From contig JBCLLN010000020.1 in NCBI GenBank assembly GCA_039738635.1, forward strand, positions 1-10,312: a stretch of DNA of 10,312 bases, given 5' to 3'. The notes under the pieces were generated by a model that was not told where the DNA came from, made no database searches, and saw only the letters and a program-made list of their open reading frames with translations. Both the position numbers and the translations under genes were made by a program. Positions 1 to 5,843 of the stretch are shown here, piece after piece. Source of the DNA: JBCLLP01 sp039738635. Its GTDB lineage: Bacteria; Patescibacteriota; Saccharimonadia; CAILAD01; BJGX01. How positions within the stretch are numbered: the stretch's first letter is position 1; each line of letters opens with the position of its first letter.

Positions 1-451
1 CTCGCAGGGCCGAAAACGCCTCATGTCCGGGAGTGTCTATAAAAGTAATAACACGGTCGTTTTTAGTAACCTGGTAGGCACCAATGTGCTGAGTAATACC
101 GCCAGCTTCACCAGCGGCTACTTCGGTATCGCGAATGGCATCAAGCAGGCTAGTCTTACCGTGATCCACATGCCCCATCACTGCCACTACTGGCGGTCGG
201 GCAGATTGCTCGCTATCGTCAATTTCATTAGGTCGCTTTTCGGCTTGATGAGGTTTAGCAACTATCTCATAGCCCAGCTCAGCACCGATAATTTGAGCAG
301 TATCAAAGTCAATTTGCTCATTAATGGTGGCCATTACGCCGTTCTTCATAAGCTCGCCCACGACCGCAGCTGGACCCTTACTAATTAGTTCGGCAAACTC
401 TCCAACGCTTATAACTTCAGGCACTTCTATCTTTTTAGCTTCTTCGTTCAT
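1..451 (-). CDS. infB: Translation initiation factor IF-2, N-terminal part (runs off the left edge)
   Basis: IF-2 is the GTPase that places initiator fMet-tRNA on the 30S subunit and promotes subunit joining. Reading from the ATG at 451, the first 150 residues are visible. They comprise a small IF2_N-like region (about residues 10-65), a short charged linker, and the start of the G domain: P-loop GHVDHGKT at 93-100, the switch-I region with AGGITQHIGAY at 116-126, and the G3 motif DTPGHEAF at 139-146. Only about 92 residues precede the P-loop, far fewer than in E. coli or Bacillus IF-2, so this is a compact form. The ATG overlaps the ylxR stop (ATGA), and AGGAG lies 7 nt upstream inside ylxR, which suggests translational coupling. 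The truncation is only the window edge. The identification is secure from the motifs. Confidence 0.97.
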   Translation of the reverse strand, partial: MNEEAKKIEVPEVISVGEFAELISKGPAAVVGELMKNGVMATINEQIDFDTAQIIGAELGYEIVAKPHQAEKRPNEIDDSEQSARPPVVAVMGHVDHGKTSLLDAIRDTEVAAGEAGGITQHIGAYQVTKNDRVITFIDTPGHEAFSALR

Positions 452-666
452 CGTCGTCTCCTGGTTAGAATATTCGGCAGTTGCTTAGCTATTTTATTAT
501 AGCAATCATCGGAACAAACATAAGCCCCTCGGCCCTCTATATTACTCTTGGTATCCTGAGCTGGCTGGCCGTCTACCATTACCCAGCGAATTAGCTTTTG
601 CTTGGGTGCAACTCTCCGGCAGGCCTTACAGCTGCGCAGTGGAATACGAGTGGTCTTGGCCATCAA
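448..666 (-). CDS. ylxR: YlxR (DUF448 / RnpM-type) RNA-binding protein
   Basis: This is a 71-72 residue basic protein of the YlxR family, normally found between nusA and infB. The family signatures are present: LRSCKACRRV with a CxxC-type pair near the N-terminus, KLIRWV, then GRGAYVCSDDCYNKIAKQ, and a basic RRRR tail. YlxR proteins bind RNA, and the Bacillus member has been described as an RNase P modulator (RnpM); applying that here is inference. The start is ambiguous. TTG (664-666) is followed at once by ATG (661-663). The Shine-Dalgarno AAGGA, embedded in the last codons of the upstream S1 gene, is 9 nt from the TTG and 12 nt from the ATG, so TTG has the better spacing. The stop TGA overlaps the infB start. 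Confidence 0.93.
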   Translation of the reverse strand: MMAKTTRIPLRSCKACRRVAPKQKLIRWVMVDGQPAQDTKSNIEGRGAYVCSDDCYNKIAKQLPNILTRRRR

Positions 667-671
667 TTGAT

Positions 672-1826
672 TTATTCCTTTTCTGATTTCTTAGCGGCTT
701 TAAGCTTATCGCTAGCCTTGGGCTTGGCAATGTCTTTGGGCTTGGTAGTAGCCTTAGTGGCAAGGGCAGACTTAAGGCTTAACGATAGCTTGTGCTGTTC
801 GGCATCAATGGCTATAACGCTAAATTGTTTAGATTCACCGACCGCTACGAGCTTGCTAGGGTCAGCAATATGCTCGTCCGATAACTCAGAAATATGCACT
901 AGCGCCTCTACCGCTGGGCTTATCTGAACAAATGCACCAAATGGCGTAATACGAGTAATTGTGCCGTCAATCTTATCTCCTAGCTTGTAGCTAGCAATTT
1001 CTTTCTGCCAAGGATCCTCGGTGAGCTGTTTAATCGATAGCGATAGCTTATCTTGGTCAATAGCGATTATAATCGCCTTAACTTCTTGCCCTACCTTGAC
1101 ATATTTGGCCGGGCTATCCACTCTATCCCAAGCAATCTCCGAGATATGTACCAAGCCCTCTATGCCGTTGACATTTACAAATACCCCAAAGTCCACAACT
1201 CCTGTAGCTGTTCCTGTAATGGTATCACCAACCTTAAAGCTGGCTATCTTGCCTTGGGTAAATTCACGTTGAGCCTCTTTCTCGGATACTATTAGCTTGC
1301 TTTGACGACGATCTAGGTCAAGAATACGAATCATAAGCGTGCGCCCCACCAAATTATTTAGGCGCTGAAGAATTTCGTCTTTATCGGCTCCTGTAACTCT
1401 AGGATAGTTCTCACTAGATAGCTGGCTGACTGGTAAAAATCCACGGACTCCATCTACCTCAATTAACAACCCACCCTTGTTGGCGTCAAAAGGCACAATA
1501 CCAAACACTTCCTTACTTTTAAAGCGGTTCTCTAGCTCGTCCCAGCCTTTTTCCTTAGCCACTTTTTTAAGACTTAGCGATATATAGCCGGCATCATTTT
1601 CTGGATCAATGACAGAAGACGACACAACATCACCTATTTCCAACTCCTTTGCGGAATGCTCTACCTCGCGACCAGAAACAGACCCAGTACCATACGGGCC
1701 AAGGTCAAGCCACAATTCGCGCCGGTCCTTAGCGAGCACAATACCTTCCACAATATCACCGATATTAAGGGCCTTAATAGACTCATCTACTAAAAGATCG
1801 TCCATAGATATACTGGATTTAGACAT
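672..1826 (-). CDS. rpsA: Ribosomal protein S1 with four S1 domains
   Basis: This is a 384-residue protein built from four S1 (OB-fold) RNA-binding domains at about residues 20-88, 103-182, 197-267 and 280-353, followed by a Lys/Ala-rich tail (354-384). Domains 3 and 4 are the most canonical, with VVDFGVFV...GLVHISE and ITPFGAFV...ALVHISE, each ending in a KLSLS(I/L)K strand. Four domains is the compact S1 architecture of many Gram-positive and CPR bacteria, against six in E. coli. The protein probably helps mRNA docking on the 30S subunit. There is no KH domain, so it is not NusA. The ATG has AAGGAG 10 nt upstream. It is the first gene of a tight operon with ylxR (5 nt from stop to TTG) and infB, driven by the promoter at 1901-1929. 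Confidence 0.92.
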   Translation of the reverse strand: MSKSSISMDDLLVDESIKALNIGDIVEGIVLAKDRRELWLDLGPYGTGSVSGREVEHSAKELEIGDVVSSSVIDPENDAGYISLSLKKVAKEKGWDELENRFKSKEVFGIVPFDANKGGLLIEVDGVRGFLPVSQLSSENYPRVTGADKDEILQRLNNLVGRTLMIRILDLDRRQSKLIVSEKEAQREFTQGKIASFKVGDTITGTATGVVDFGVFVNVNGIEGLVHISEIAWDRVDSPAKYVKVGQEVKAIIIAIDQDKLSLSIKQLTEDPWQKEIASYKLGDKIDGTITRITPFGAFVQISPAVEALVHISELSDEHIADPSKLVAVGESKQFSVIAIDAEQHKLSLSLKSALATKATTKPKDIAKPKASDKLKAAKKSEKE

Positions 1827-1900
1827 ATTTAATTTTCTCCTTAGATTGTAGCGTTAAAACGATAAGATGCAGGAATTTATCCTACAGCTCGTTTAACTAA

Positions 1901-1929
1901 ACTATATCTGATTTTTAGTATCTTGTAAA
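1901..1929 (-). promoter_or_regulatory. Sigma-70-type promoter of the rpsA-ylxR-infB operon
   Basis: On the minus strand there is TTTACA (1924-1929), a 17-nt spacer, then TATAGT (1901-1906). The expected transcript starts near 1894, giving a leader of about 68 nt before the rpsA ATG. A small inverted repeat AGGA/TCCT (1871-1883) lies in the leader. The -35 box starts 4 nt after the stop of the upstream gene, with no terminator between, so read-through is also possible. Confidence 0.75.
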
Positions 1930-1932
1930 GAG

Positions 1933-2262
1933 TTATGATGGGCTTTGGCTTATGCGACGGCTCACCAAGTACCAACCTGTGCGTAGCCCTAGCGTACGGA
2001 CTGGCAAAAAGGTATCGCTGGGGCCTGCTGCGGGAATACGGGCTTGGACTACCCGTTGTGGCTCCACGGCACCCCGAGCTGGTGGTGTTTTGGGAGGCTC
2101 GGGCTGGGGCTTATTATCCTGGACTGTTGGAATCGAGCTCTTGGTTGGGTCGGCCTTAGGGGCCTTATTGCGCTCATCAGCGACATAATTAAAAGTTAGC
2201 ACAGCTATAACTGCAATTAGCATTATTGATATGACTATTTTGATTAATTTAAATTTATCCAT
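1933..2262 (-). CDS. Small membrane-anchored Pro-rich protein with degenerate sortase-like tail
   Basis: I do not recognise a named family. From the ATG at 2262 it has 109 residues. There is a basic start, one long hydrophobic segment (about 7-27, IKIVISIMLIAVIAVLTF) acting as signal anchor or signal peptide, a Lys/Pro-rich spacer (about 30-65), and a tail with IPAAGPSDTFLPV (76-88), a weakly hydrophobic stretch, then SRR (101-103). That order recalls a degraded LPxTG-type wall-sorting signal, but two Arg residues interrupt the hydrophobic stretch, so this is speculative. The ATG at 2262 is preferred over an in-frame ATG at 2313 because AGGAGG precedes it (only 3 nt spacing, somewhat short) and the hydrophobic segment then starts at the N-terminus. 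It lies just upstream of, and on the same strand as, the rpsA operon. Confidence 0.65.
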   Translation of the reverse strand: MDKFKLIKIVISIMLIAVIAVLTFNYVADERNKAPKADPTKSSIPTVQDNKPQPEPPKTPPARGAVEPQRVVQARIPAAGPSDTFLPVRTLGLRTGWYLVSRRISQSPS

Positions 2263-2320
2263 AACCCTCCTTAATTTTGGTTTAGCATCTCGCCCATAAC
2301 AGCTAGATTGCAAATTATTA

Positions 2321-2350
2321 TTTACACCAGACCGCCAAATCCAGTATAAT
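2321..2350 (+). promoter_or_regulatory. Promoter of the metallopeptidase gene
   Basis: On the plus strand there is TTTACA (2321-2326), an 18-nt spacer, then a perfect TATAAT (2345-2350). The predicted start near 2357 gives a leader of only about 18 nt, which contains the Shine-Dalgarno GGGGAGG just before the ATG at 2375. Confidence 0.8.
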
Positions 2351-2374
2351 TAATATTAATAAAGGGGAGGGTGA

Positions 2375-2821
2375 ATGGAAATTATCGCTGCTTATCCACA
2401 GCAGAGGTTCTTGCCAGCAGGCTATTTTGCTTATGATGCTAGTGAGGATATTGTAAATTTTGATCCAGGGCTTATCAGGACTACTGCCGGCCAGCTGGCC
2501 CTACTCCATGAGATAAGCCACGCCCTACTTGGCCACTTTCATTATCGCTTTGATTTCGAGCTATATGCTATGGAAATGGACGCCTGGAATATGACCCGCC
2601 AGCTGGCTCTTAACCACAATGTTAGTGTTAAAGAAGACTATATAGTGGATTGTATGGACAGCTACGATATATGGCTAACCAAGCGGGGAACATGCCCTAA
2701 GTGCAGTCAATTCAATATGCAGTCTATACCCAACCAATTCAAGTGTTATCGGTGCCGTGCGCGCTGGAAGGTCAGCGAAGATATCCAGAGCTCAATCAGA
2801 CGGCTCATTATCAAACGCTAG
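2375..2821 (+). CDS. Small HExxH metallopeptidase with C-terminal zinc ribbon (ImmA/IrrE-like)
   Basis: This is a 148-residue protein and the only gene on the plus strand. Residues 43-54 read LLHEISHALLGH: the gluzincin HExxH motif (H45, E46, H49), with two zinc ligands and the catalytic Glu. Downstream, ELYAMEMDAW (62-71) resembles the E(x)nEMDAW segment that supplies the third ligand (E67 or E62) in ImmA/IrrE-type peptidases. The C-terminal third has a zinc ribbon, CPKC (107-110) and CYRC (124-127), then a basic RRLIIKR end. No signal peptide is seen, so it is probably cytoplasmic. ImmA/IrrE relatives cleave repressors; whether this one does is unknown, and no helix-turn-helix partner gene is adjacent. 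The start is set by GGGGAGG 4 nt upstream. A terminator follows at 2860-2877. Confidence 0.82.
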   Translation: MEIIAAYPQQRFLPAGYFAYDASEDIVNFDPGLIRTTAGQLALLHEISHALLGHFHYRFDFELYAMEMDAWNMTRQLALNHNVSVKEDYIVDCMDSYDIWLTKRGTCPKCSQFNMQSIPNQFKCYRCRARWKVSEDIQSSIRRLIIKR

Positions 2822-2859
2822 TATCTGTAAACTCGCAAATCTGTAAAACTCCCATCTGG

Positions 2860-2877
2860 AAAAGGCCAGGCCTTTTT
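2860..2877. terminator. Bidirectional terminator between convergent genes
   Basis: AAAAGG, loop CCAGG, CCTTTTT: a compact hairpin with T-runs on both strands, placed between the ends of the convergent genes at 2821 and 2919. The 15-bp core (2861-2875) is the exact reverse complement of the core at 4201-4215. Confidence 0.75.
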
Positions 2878-2918
2878 AAAACTCACTTTAATGTTACTAG
2901 CTGGAAGTAGTAGGGCTC

Positions 2919-3719
2919 TTAGAGTATTTTGTTAGCTAATAGGGGGTATTTAGTGCGGAGGGTAGTTTTTTCGGCGCTGGTGAGGCTATTGAGGTAGAGG
3001 CGGTAACCGATGGAGTTAGGGAAGGTTAGGCCTTCGGCGCTGGTGAGGTCGTGGAGGCCGAGGCTACCACCAATGGTGGTGGGGAGAGTTAGGCCCTCGG
3101 CTCTGGTGAGGCTGTGGAGGGCGAGGTGGCCACCAATGGTGGTGGGTAGGATTAAGCCTTCGGCGCTGATCAGGCTGTGGAGGTCGAGGCCACCACCGAA
3201 GGTGGTGGGGAAGGTTAGGCCCTCGGCGCTGGTCAGGCTGCGGAGTTCGAGGTCGCCGCCGAAGGTGGTGGGTAGGATTAGGCCCTTGGCGCTGGTGAGT
3301 CCGTTGAGGTTGAGGTGGCCACCGAAGGTGGTGGGGAAGGTTAGGCCCTCGGCGCTGGTGAGTTCATTGAGGTAGAGGTTGCCCTTAACTACAGCTTTTT
3401 GGCTTGCTTCGTCATACTCTACACTTAGGCCACCAATTCTTCCATCTATGGCGCTATCTTCATAGGTATTATCTGCTTTTAACCATTGCTCCATAGCTTC
3501 AATTTGGGCTTGGGCTAGTTGGATTTTGGCTTCAGGGGTGGTGGCTAGGCGCTCTCTAGCTTGACGCTCTCTAGCTTGAGCATCTAGTTCACTCTTAGCT
3601 TGACGGGCTTGGGCTTGGGCTCTTAGATGTTCAGTATTATATGGATCAAAGATAACTCCGTTAGGGTTAGATTCATTGATGGCATCTATAAATTCGCGGG
3701 GGGTGTAGATTTCTGACAT
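2919..3719 (-). CDS. Coiled-coil protein with seven 21-residue leucine-rich-like repeats
   Basis: This is a 266-residue protein with no recognised named function and no signal peptide or membrane segment. The N-terminal part (1-30) begins MSEIYTPREFIDAINE. Residues about 31-80 are Ala/Gln/Arg/Glu-rich and should form a helix or coiled coil. After a linker, residues 113-259 are seven tandem 21-residue repeats of the pattern GxLxLxxLTSAEGLTFPTTFG, the last one degenerate. Regular L-x-L-x-x-L spacing suggests a leucine-rich-repeat solenoid, a fold that usually binds other proteins. The start ATG at 3719 has no clear Shine-Dalgarno, and the leader is about 16 nt. The repeats are nearly identical in DNA as well, pointing to recent amplification. 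A host- or partner-contact role would suit an episymbiont but is only inference. Confidence 0.8.
   Translation of the reverse strand: MSEIYTPREFIDAINESNPNGVIFDPYNTEHLRAQAQARQAKSELDAQARERQARERLATTPEAKIQLAQAQIEAMEQWLKADNTYEDSAIDGRIGGLSVEYDEASQKAVVKGNLYLNELTSAEGLTFPTTFGGHLNLNGLTSAKGLILPTTFGGDLELRSLTSAEGLTFPTTFGGGLDLHSLISAEGLILPTTIGGHLALHSLTRAEGLTLPTTIGGSLGLHDLTSAEGLTFPNSIGYRLYLNSLTSAEKTTLRTKYPLLANKIL
2943..3383 (-). repeat. Seven tandem 63-bp repeats within the coding sequence
   Basis: There are seven in-frame units of 63 bp (441 bp in all), encoding the 21-residue repeats. Units 1 and 3 (TFPTTFG) resemble each other, as do 2 and 4 (ILPTT), so a 126-bp two-unit block appears to have been duplicated. 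Units 5 and 6 are variants and unit 7, at the C-terminal end, is eroded. The plus strand here is strongly G-rich (runs such as GGTGGTGGG), unlike the flanking DNA. Confidence 0.9.
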
Positions 3720-3741
3720 AGGTATTAGTACTTATGTATTT

Positions 3742-3771
3742 ATTATACTGTAGCTATGATGGTTATAGCAA
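3742..3771 (-). promoter_or_regulatory. Promoter of the repeat-protein gene
   Basis: On the minus strand there is a weak TTGCTA (3766-3771), an 18-nt spacer, then a perfect TATAAT (3742-3747), about 23 nt before the ATG at 3719. The -35 box touches the terminator of the preceding gene. Confidence 0.55.
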
Positions 3772-3797
3772 AAAGCCCCAAGTTAATGGGGCTTTTT
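3770..3797 (-). terminator. Intrinsic terminator of the KGG-protein gene
   Basis: A perfect 10-bp stem AAAAAGCCCC / GGGGCTTTTT with an 8-nt loop, beginning 26 nt after the stop of the minus-strand gene at 3823 and ending in a T-run. It is symmetrical, so it could also stop plus-strand transcripts. Confidence 0.88.
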
Positions 3798-3822
3798 GAT
3801 ATAACAGTATTGCTACTATTAT

Positions 3823-4017
3823 TTAAGCGGCTTTACCGCGACGGCTAGCACGGCCACCCTTGGCTCCAGCTTCGCGAGCTAGATCTGGGTTGGCAGCGAA
3901 TCCACCACCACGACTTTTACGGCCACCGACAGCTCCGATACGAGTATAAAACTCTTTACCGTAGCGCTTTTTGTTAGTTGATGCGGCTTTTAAGCCACCT
4001 TCTCGTGTACCTGGCAT
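3823..4017 (-). CDS. KGG-motif general stress protein (GsiB/con-10-like)
   Basis: This is a 64-residue, very basic, Gly-rich protein. It carries repeated KGG-type motifs: EGGLKAA (6-12), GAVGGRKSRGGGFA (28-41) and GAKGGRASRRGKAA (51-64), with the typical spacer ANPDLAREA. KGG proteins (stress protein GsiB, fungal con-10) are small hydrophilic proteins induced by stress or starvation, and short versions are frequent in Saccharibacteria; the molecular role is unknown. The start ATG at 4017 has AAAAGGAG 8 nt upstream. The gene is monocistronic, with a consensus promoter (4110-4138), an 86-nt structured leader and its own terminator (3770-3797). A consensus promoter combined with a buried ribosome-binding site suggests strong transcription and leader-level control. 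Confidence 0.85.
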   Translation of the reverse strand: MPGTREGGLKAASTNKKRYGKEFYTRIGAVGGRKSRGGGFAANPDLAREAGAKGGRASRRGKAA

Positions 4018-4024
4018 ATAAAAA

Positions 4025-4042
4025 ACTCCTTTTCAAAGGAGT
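4025..4042 (-). promoter_or_regulatory. Hairpin burying the Shine-Dalgarno of the KGG gene
   Basis: In the minus-strand transcript, ACTCCTTT pairs with AAAGGAGT across a tiny loop, so the whole Shine-Dalgarno (AAGGAG) is in the stem. Six U residues follow, 2 nt before the ATG. The element could hide the ribosome site (thermosensor-like) or act as an attenuator. Confidence 0.6.
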
Positions 4043-4065
4043 CCAACGAGCTCTTAATACACCCT

Positions 4066-4088
4066 CCAAGAAGCTGTTAAACTCTTGG
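4066..4088 (-). promoter_or_regulatory. Upstream hairpin in the KGG-gene leader
   Basis: CCAAGA / TCTTGG arms around an 11-nt loop, about 15 nt after the predicted transcript start. Together with the 4025-4042 hairpin it makes a two-stem leader. GGAGG follows at 4061-4067, not near any start codon. Confidence 0.4.
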
Positions 4089-4109
4089 TTAAATATTAAT
4101 GTAGTTATG

Positions 4110-4138
4110 ATTATACTGGCTTATGGTTATCTTGTCAA
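4110..4138 (-). promoter_or_regulatory. Perfect consensus promoter of the KGG gene
   Basis: TTGACA (4133-4138), exactly 17 nt, TATAAT (4110-4115) on the minus strand. The expected start near 4103 gives an 86-nt leader. It is the strongest promoter match in the window. Confidence 0.9.
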
Positions 4139-4195
4139 GGGTTTTGTAACTGCTCAAGAGCTTGGTGACAATCTCTAGGAATGAAGCTTTAAAGG

Positions 4196-4220
4196 CTGTT
4201 AAAGGCCTGGCCTTTAACAG
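4196..4220. terminator. Strong palindromic hairpin downstream of 5S rRNA
   Basis: A perfect 25-bp palindrome with 12-bp arms around one central base. As RNA it forms a 10-bp stem with a 5-nt loop. It lies between the rRNA unit and the KGG promoter. No clean T-run follows on either strand, so its terminator role is tentative. Its centre matches that of the 2860-2877 terminator in reverse orientation. Confidence 0.55.
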
Positions 4221-4268
4221 ATTAGAAAATTACAAATATTAGCTTTTGTATTATTATCCAAAACTAGC

Positions 4269-4314
4269 CATAACTAATACCACCCTCCAATTACGAAGGG
4301 TGGTATTAGTTATG
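4269..4314 (-). terminator. 18-bp stem-loop after 5S rRNA
   Basis: Perfect 18-bp arms (4269-4286 and 4297-4314, containing ACCACCCT / AGGGTGGT) around a 10-nt loop, 7 nt beyond the 3' end of 5S. On the minus strand a short TTTT follows after a few bases. It is the probable end of the rRNA transcript and may also guide 3' processing. Confidence 0.7.
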
Positions 4315-4321
4315 AGTTCAA

Positions 4322-4432
4322 TGCTCGCGTCGTTCTACTTTGCCCTAAAAAAGAGTATCATCGACGCAGAAGGTCTTAACTTCGGTGTTCGGCATGGGAA
4401 CCGGTGTGGCCCCTTCGCTAAAGACACGAGCA
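4322..4432 (-). rRNA. rrf: 5S ribosomal RNA
   Basis: Read on the minus strand, the 111-nt segment begins TGCTCGTGTC and ends GACGCGAGCA, which pair as helix I (one G-T wobble). It contains the conserved 5S block GGTTCCCATGCCGAACACCG and then AAGTTAAGACC. It is slightly shorter than the common 115-120 nt. It is transcribed with 23S; the ends were placed by helix I pairing. Confidence 0.93.
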
Positions 4433-4453
4433 TAAAACCCATAAAGGGTTTTA
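4433..4453 (-). other. Hairpin immediately before 5S rRNA
   Basis: TAAAACCC / GGGTTTTA with a 5-nt loop, abutting the 5' end of 5S on the transcript. It is probably a processing signal; its U-rich 3' arm also makes it look like a weak terminator. Confidence 0.5.
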
Positions 4454-4473
4454 CTTAGTTGTGATATATGGTG

Positions 4474-4637
4474 TACTGGACTTACCTTAAAGCTCTCTCG
4501 CCCCTAGACCAAATCTGACCGGCTACAAACTGTTTTTCTTCTCTTGATGTATCTACGGATATATCTCTCTCAGATAAAACAGTTTTCACTCGGCCATATT
4601 TACCCTGGGAATGAGCGATTTTAAAGTAAGCCCAGTA
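4474..4637 (-). ncRNA. Highly structured domain in the 23S-5S spacer
   Basis: On the transcript the two ends pair over 18 bp with no mismatch and two G-U wobbles (4620-4637 with 4474-4491, centred on CTGGGCTTAC / GTAAGTCCAG). Inside, GCTC/GAGC and CCC/GGG continue the stem, and a second perfect 10-bp helix AAACTGTTTT / AAAACAGTTT closes a hairpin region. The two wobbles keep the fold despite base differences, a hint of selection for structure. It could be a processing scaffold or an independent small RNA; no match to SRP RNA, RNase P RNA or tRNA motifs was seen. A 61-codon GTG frame crosses it but has no convincing ribosome site. Confidence 0.45.
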
Positions 4638-4691
4638 TATGTTAATGGTTAAAAATATGCACTTCACCTGTTATAACAACTTACTATCTGT

Positions 4692-4712
4692 AAATTGCCA
4701 GTGAATTAAAAG
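4692..4712 (-). other. 3' arm of the 23S rRNA processing stem
   Basis: On the transcript this arm is nearly fully complementary to 7848-7869, which lies upstream of 23S. The long duplex brackets the rRNA as expected for an RNase III-type pre-23S processing stem, and marks where mature 23S ends. Confidence 0.75.
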
Positions 4713-4986
4713 CATTTAAAAAGTCAATCGACTATTAGTACACCTCGGCTGAATACATTGCTGTACTTACACCTAGTGCCTATCAACGCAGTCGTCTACT
4801 GCGAGTCTAATGGAGAAATCTAATCTTGAAGGAGGCTTCACGCTTATATGCTTTCAGCGTTTATCCCGTCCGAACGTAGCTACTCGGCAATGCCATTGGC
4901 ATGACAACCGATACACCAGCGGTTCGTTCATTCCGGTCCTCTCGTACTAGGAACAACTCTTCTCAAATTTCTAAACGCCCACACCA

Positions 4987-5034
<48 letters not shown>

Positions 5035-5145
5035 CTTTTAATTGGCGAACAGCCAAACCCTTGGAACATGCTCCTGCTCCAGGATAGGACGAGCCGACAT
5101 CGAGGTGCCAAACAGCGCCGTCTATGTGAACTATTGGGCGCTATA

Positions 5146-5179
<34 letters not shown>

Positions 5180-5632
5180 TGCTCTCACACTTCCACGTGT
5201 TATGAGTGGGTCAATAGCTCCTGCTTTCGCACCTGCTCGACTTGTAGGTCTCGCAGTCAAGCTAGCTTATGGGCTTACCCTATCAGTTCGATTTCTATCC
5301 GAACTTAGCTAACCTTTGAACGCCTCCGTTACAATTTAGGAGGCAACCGCCCCAGTTAAACTACCCACCAGACACTGTTCTGCAACCGGATAACGGTTGC
5401 AGTAAGAACCAAGCTACATAACAGGGTGGTATTTCACTGGTGACTCCACTTCGGCTAGCGCCGATGCTTCAAAGTCTCCCACCTATTCTACACAGTATGT
5501 AACCAAATCCAATGTCAAGCTGTAGTAAAGCTCCACGGGGTCTTTCCGTCTTGGTGCGGGTAAACGGCATCTTTACCGCTATTGCAATTTCACCGGGTCC
5601 CTCGTTGAGACAGTGCCCAAATCGTTACGCCA

Positions 5633-5682
<50 letters not shown>

Positions 5683-5843
5683 CTTATAGTTAGGGCCGCC
5701 ATTGACCGGGGCTTCAGTTTGAGGCGTGAACCTCGCTCTTTAACCTTCCGGCATCGGGCAGGCGTCAATCCGTATACGTCCACTTACGTGTTGGCACAGA
5801 CCTGTGTTTTTGATAAACAGTCGCTTGGGCTCTTTCGCTGCGG

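Noticed and set aside
23..388. A 121-codon plus-strand frame at the left edge.
   Set aside because: It is the antisense shadow of infB, whose GTPase motifs are unmistakable on the minus strand.
672..1826. NusA as identity of the gene upstream of ylxR.
   Set aside because: There are four S1 domains and no KH domains or NusA N-terminal domain.
3010..3375. A repetitive plus-strand frame rich in RPSALV.
   Set aside because: It is the antisense of the 63-bp repeat array. The minus-strand frame has a promoter, an N-terminal domain and Leu periodicity.
2943..3383. Possible CRISPR array, because of regular repeats.
   Set aside because: The repeats are directly adjacent 63-bp units with no unique spacers and keep one reading frame.
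4482..4667. A 61-codon minus-strand reading frame in the 23S-5S spacer, starting at GTG.
   Set aside because: It has only a weak AGGTG before the start, overlaps the strongly paired spacer domain on both arms, and resembles no family. The base changes in the arms fit structure better than coding.
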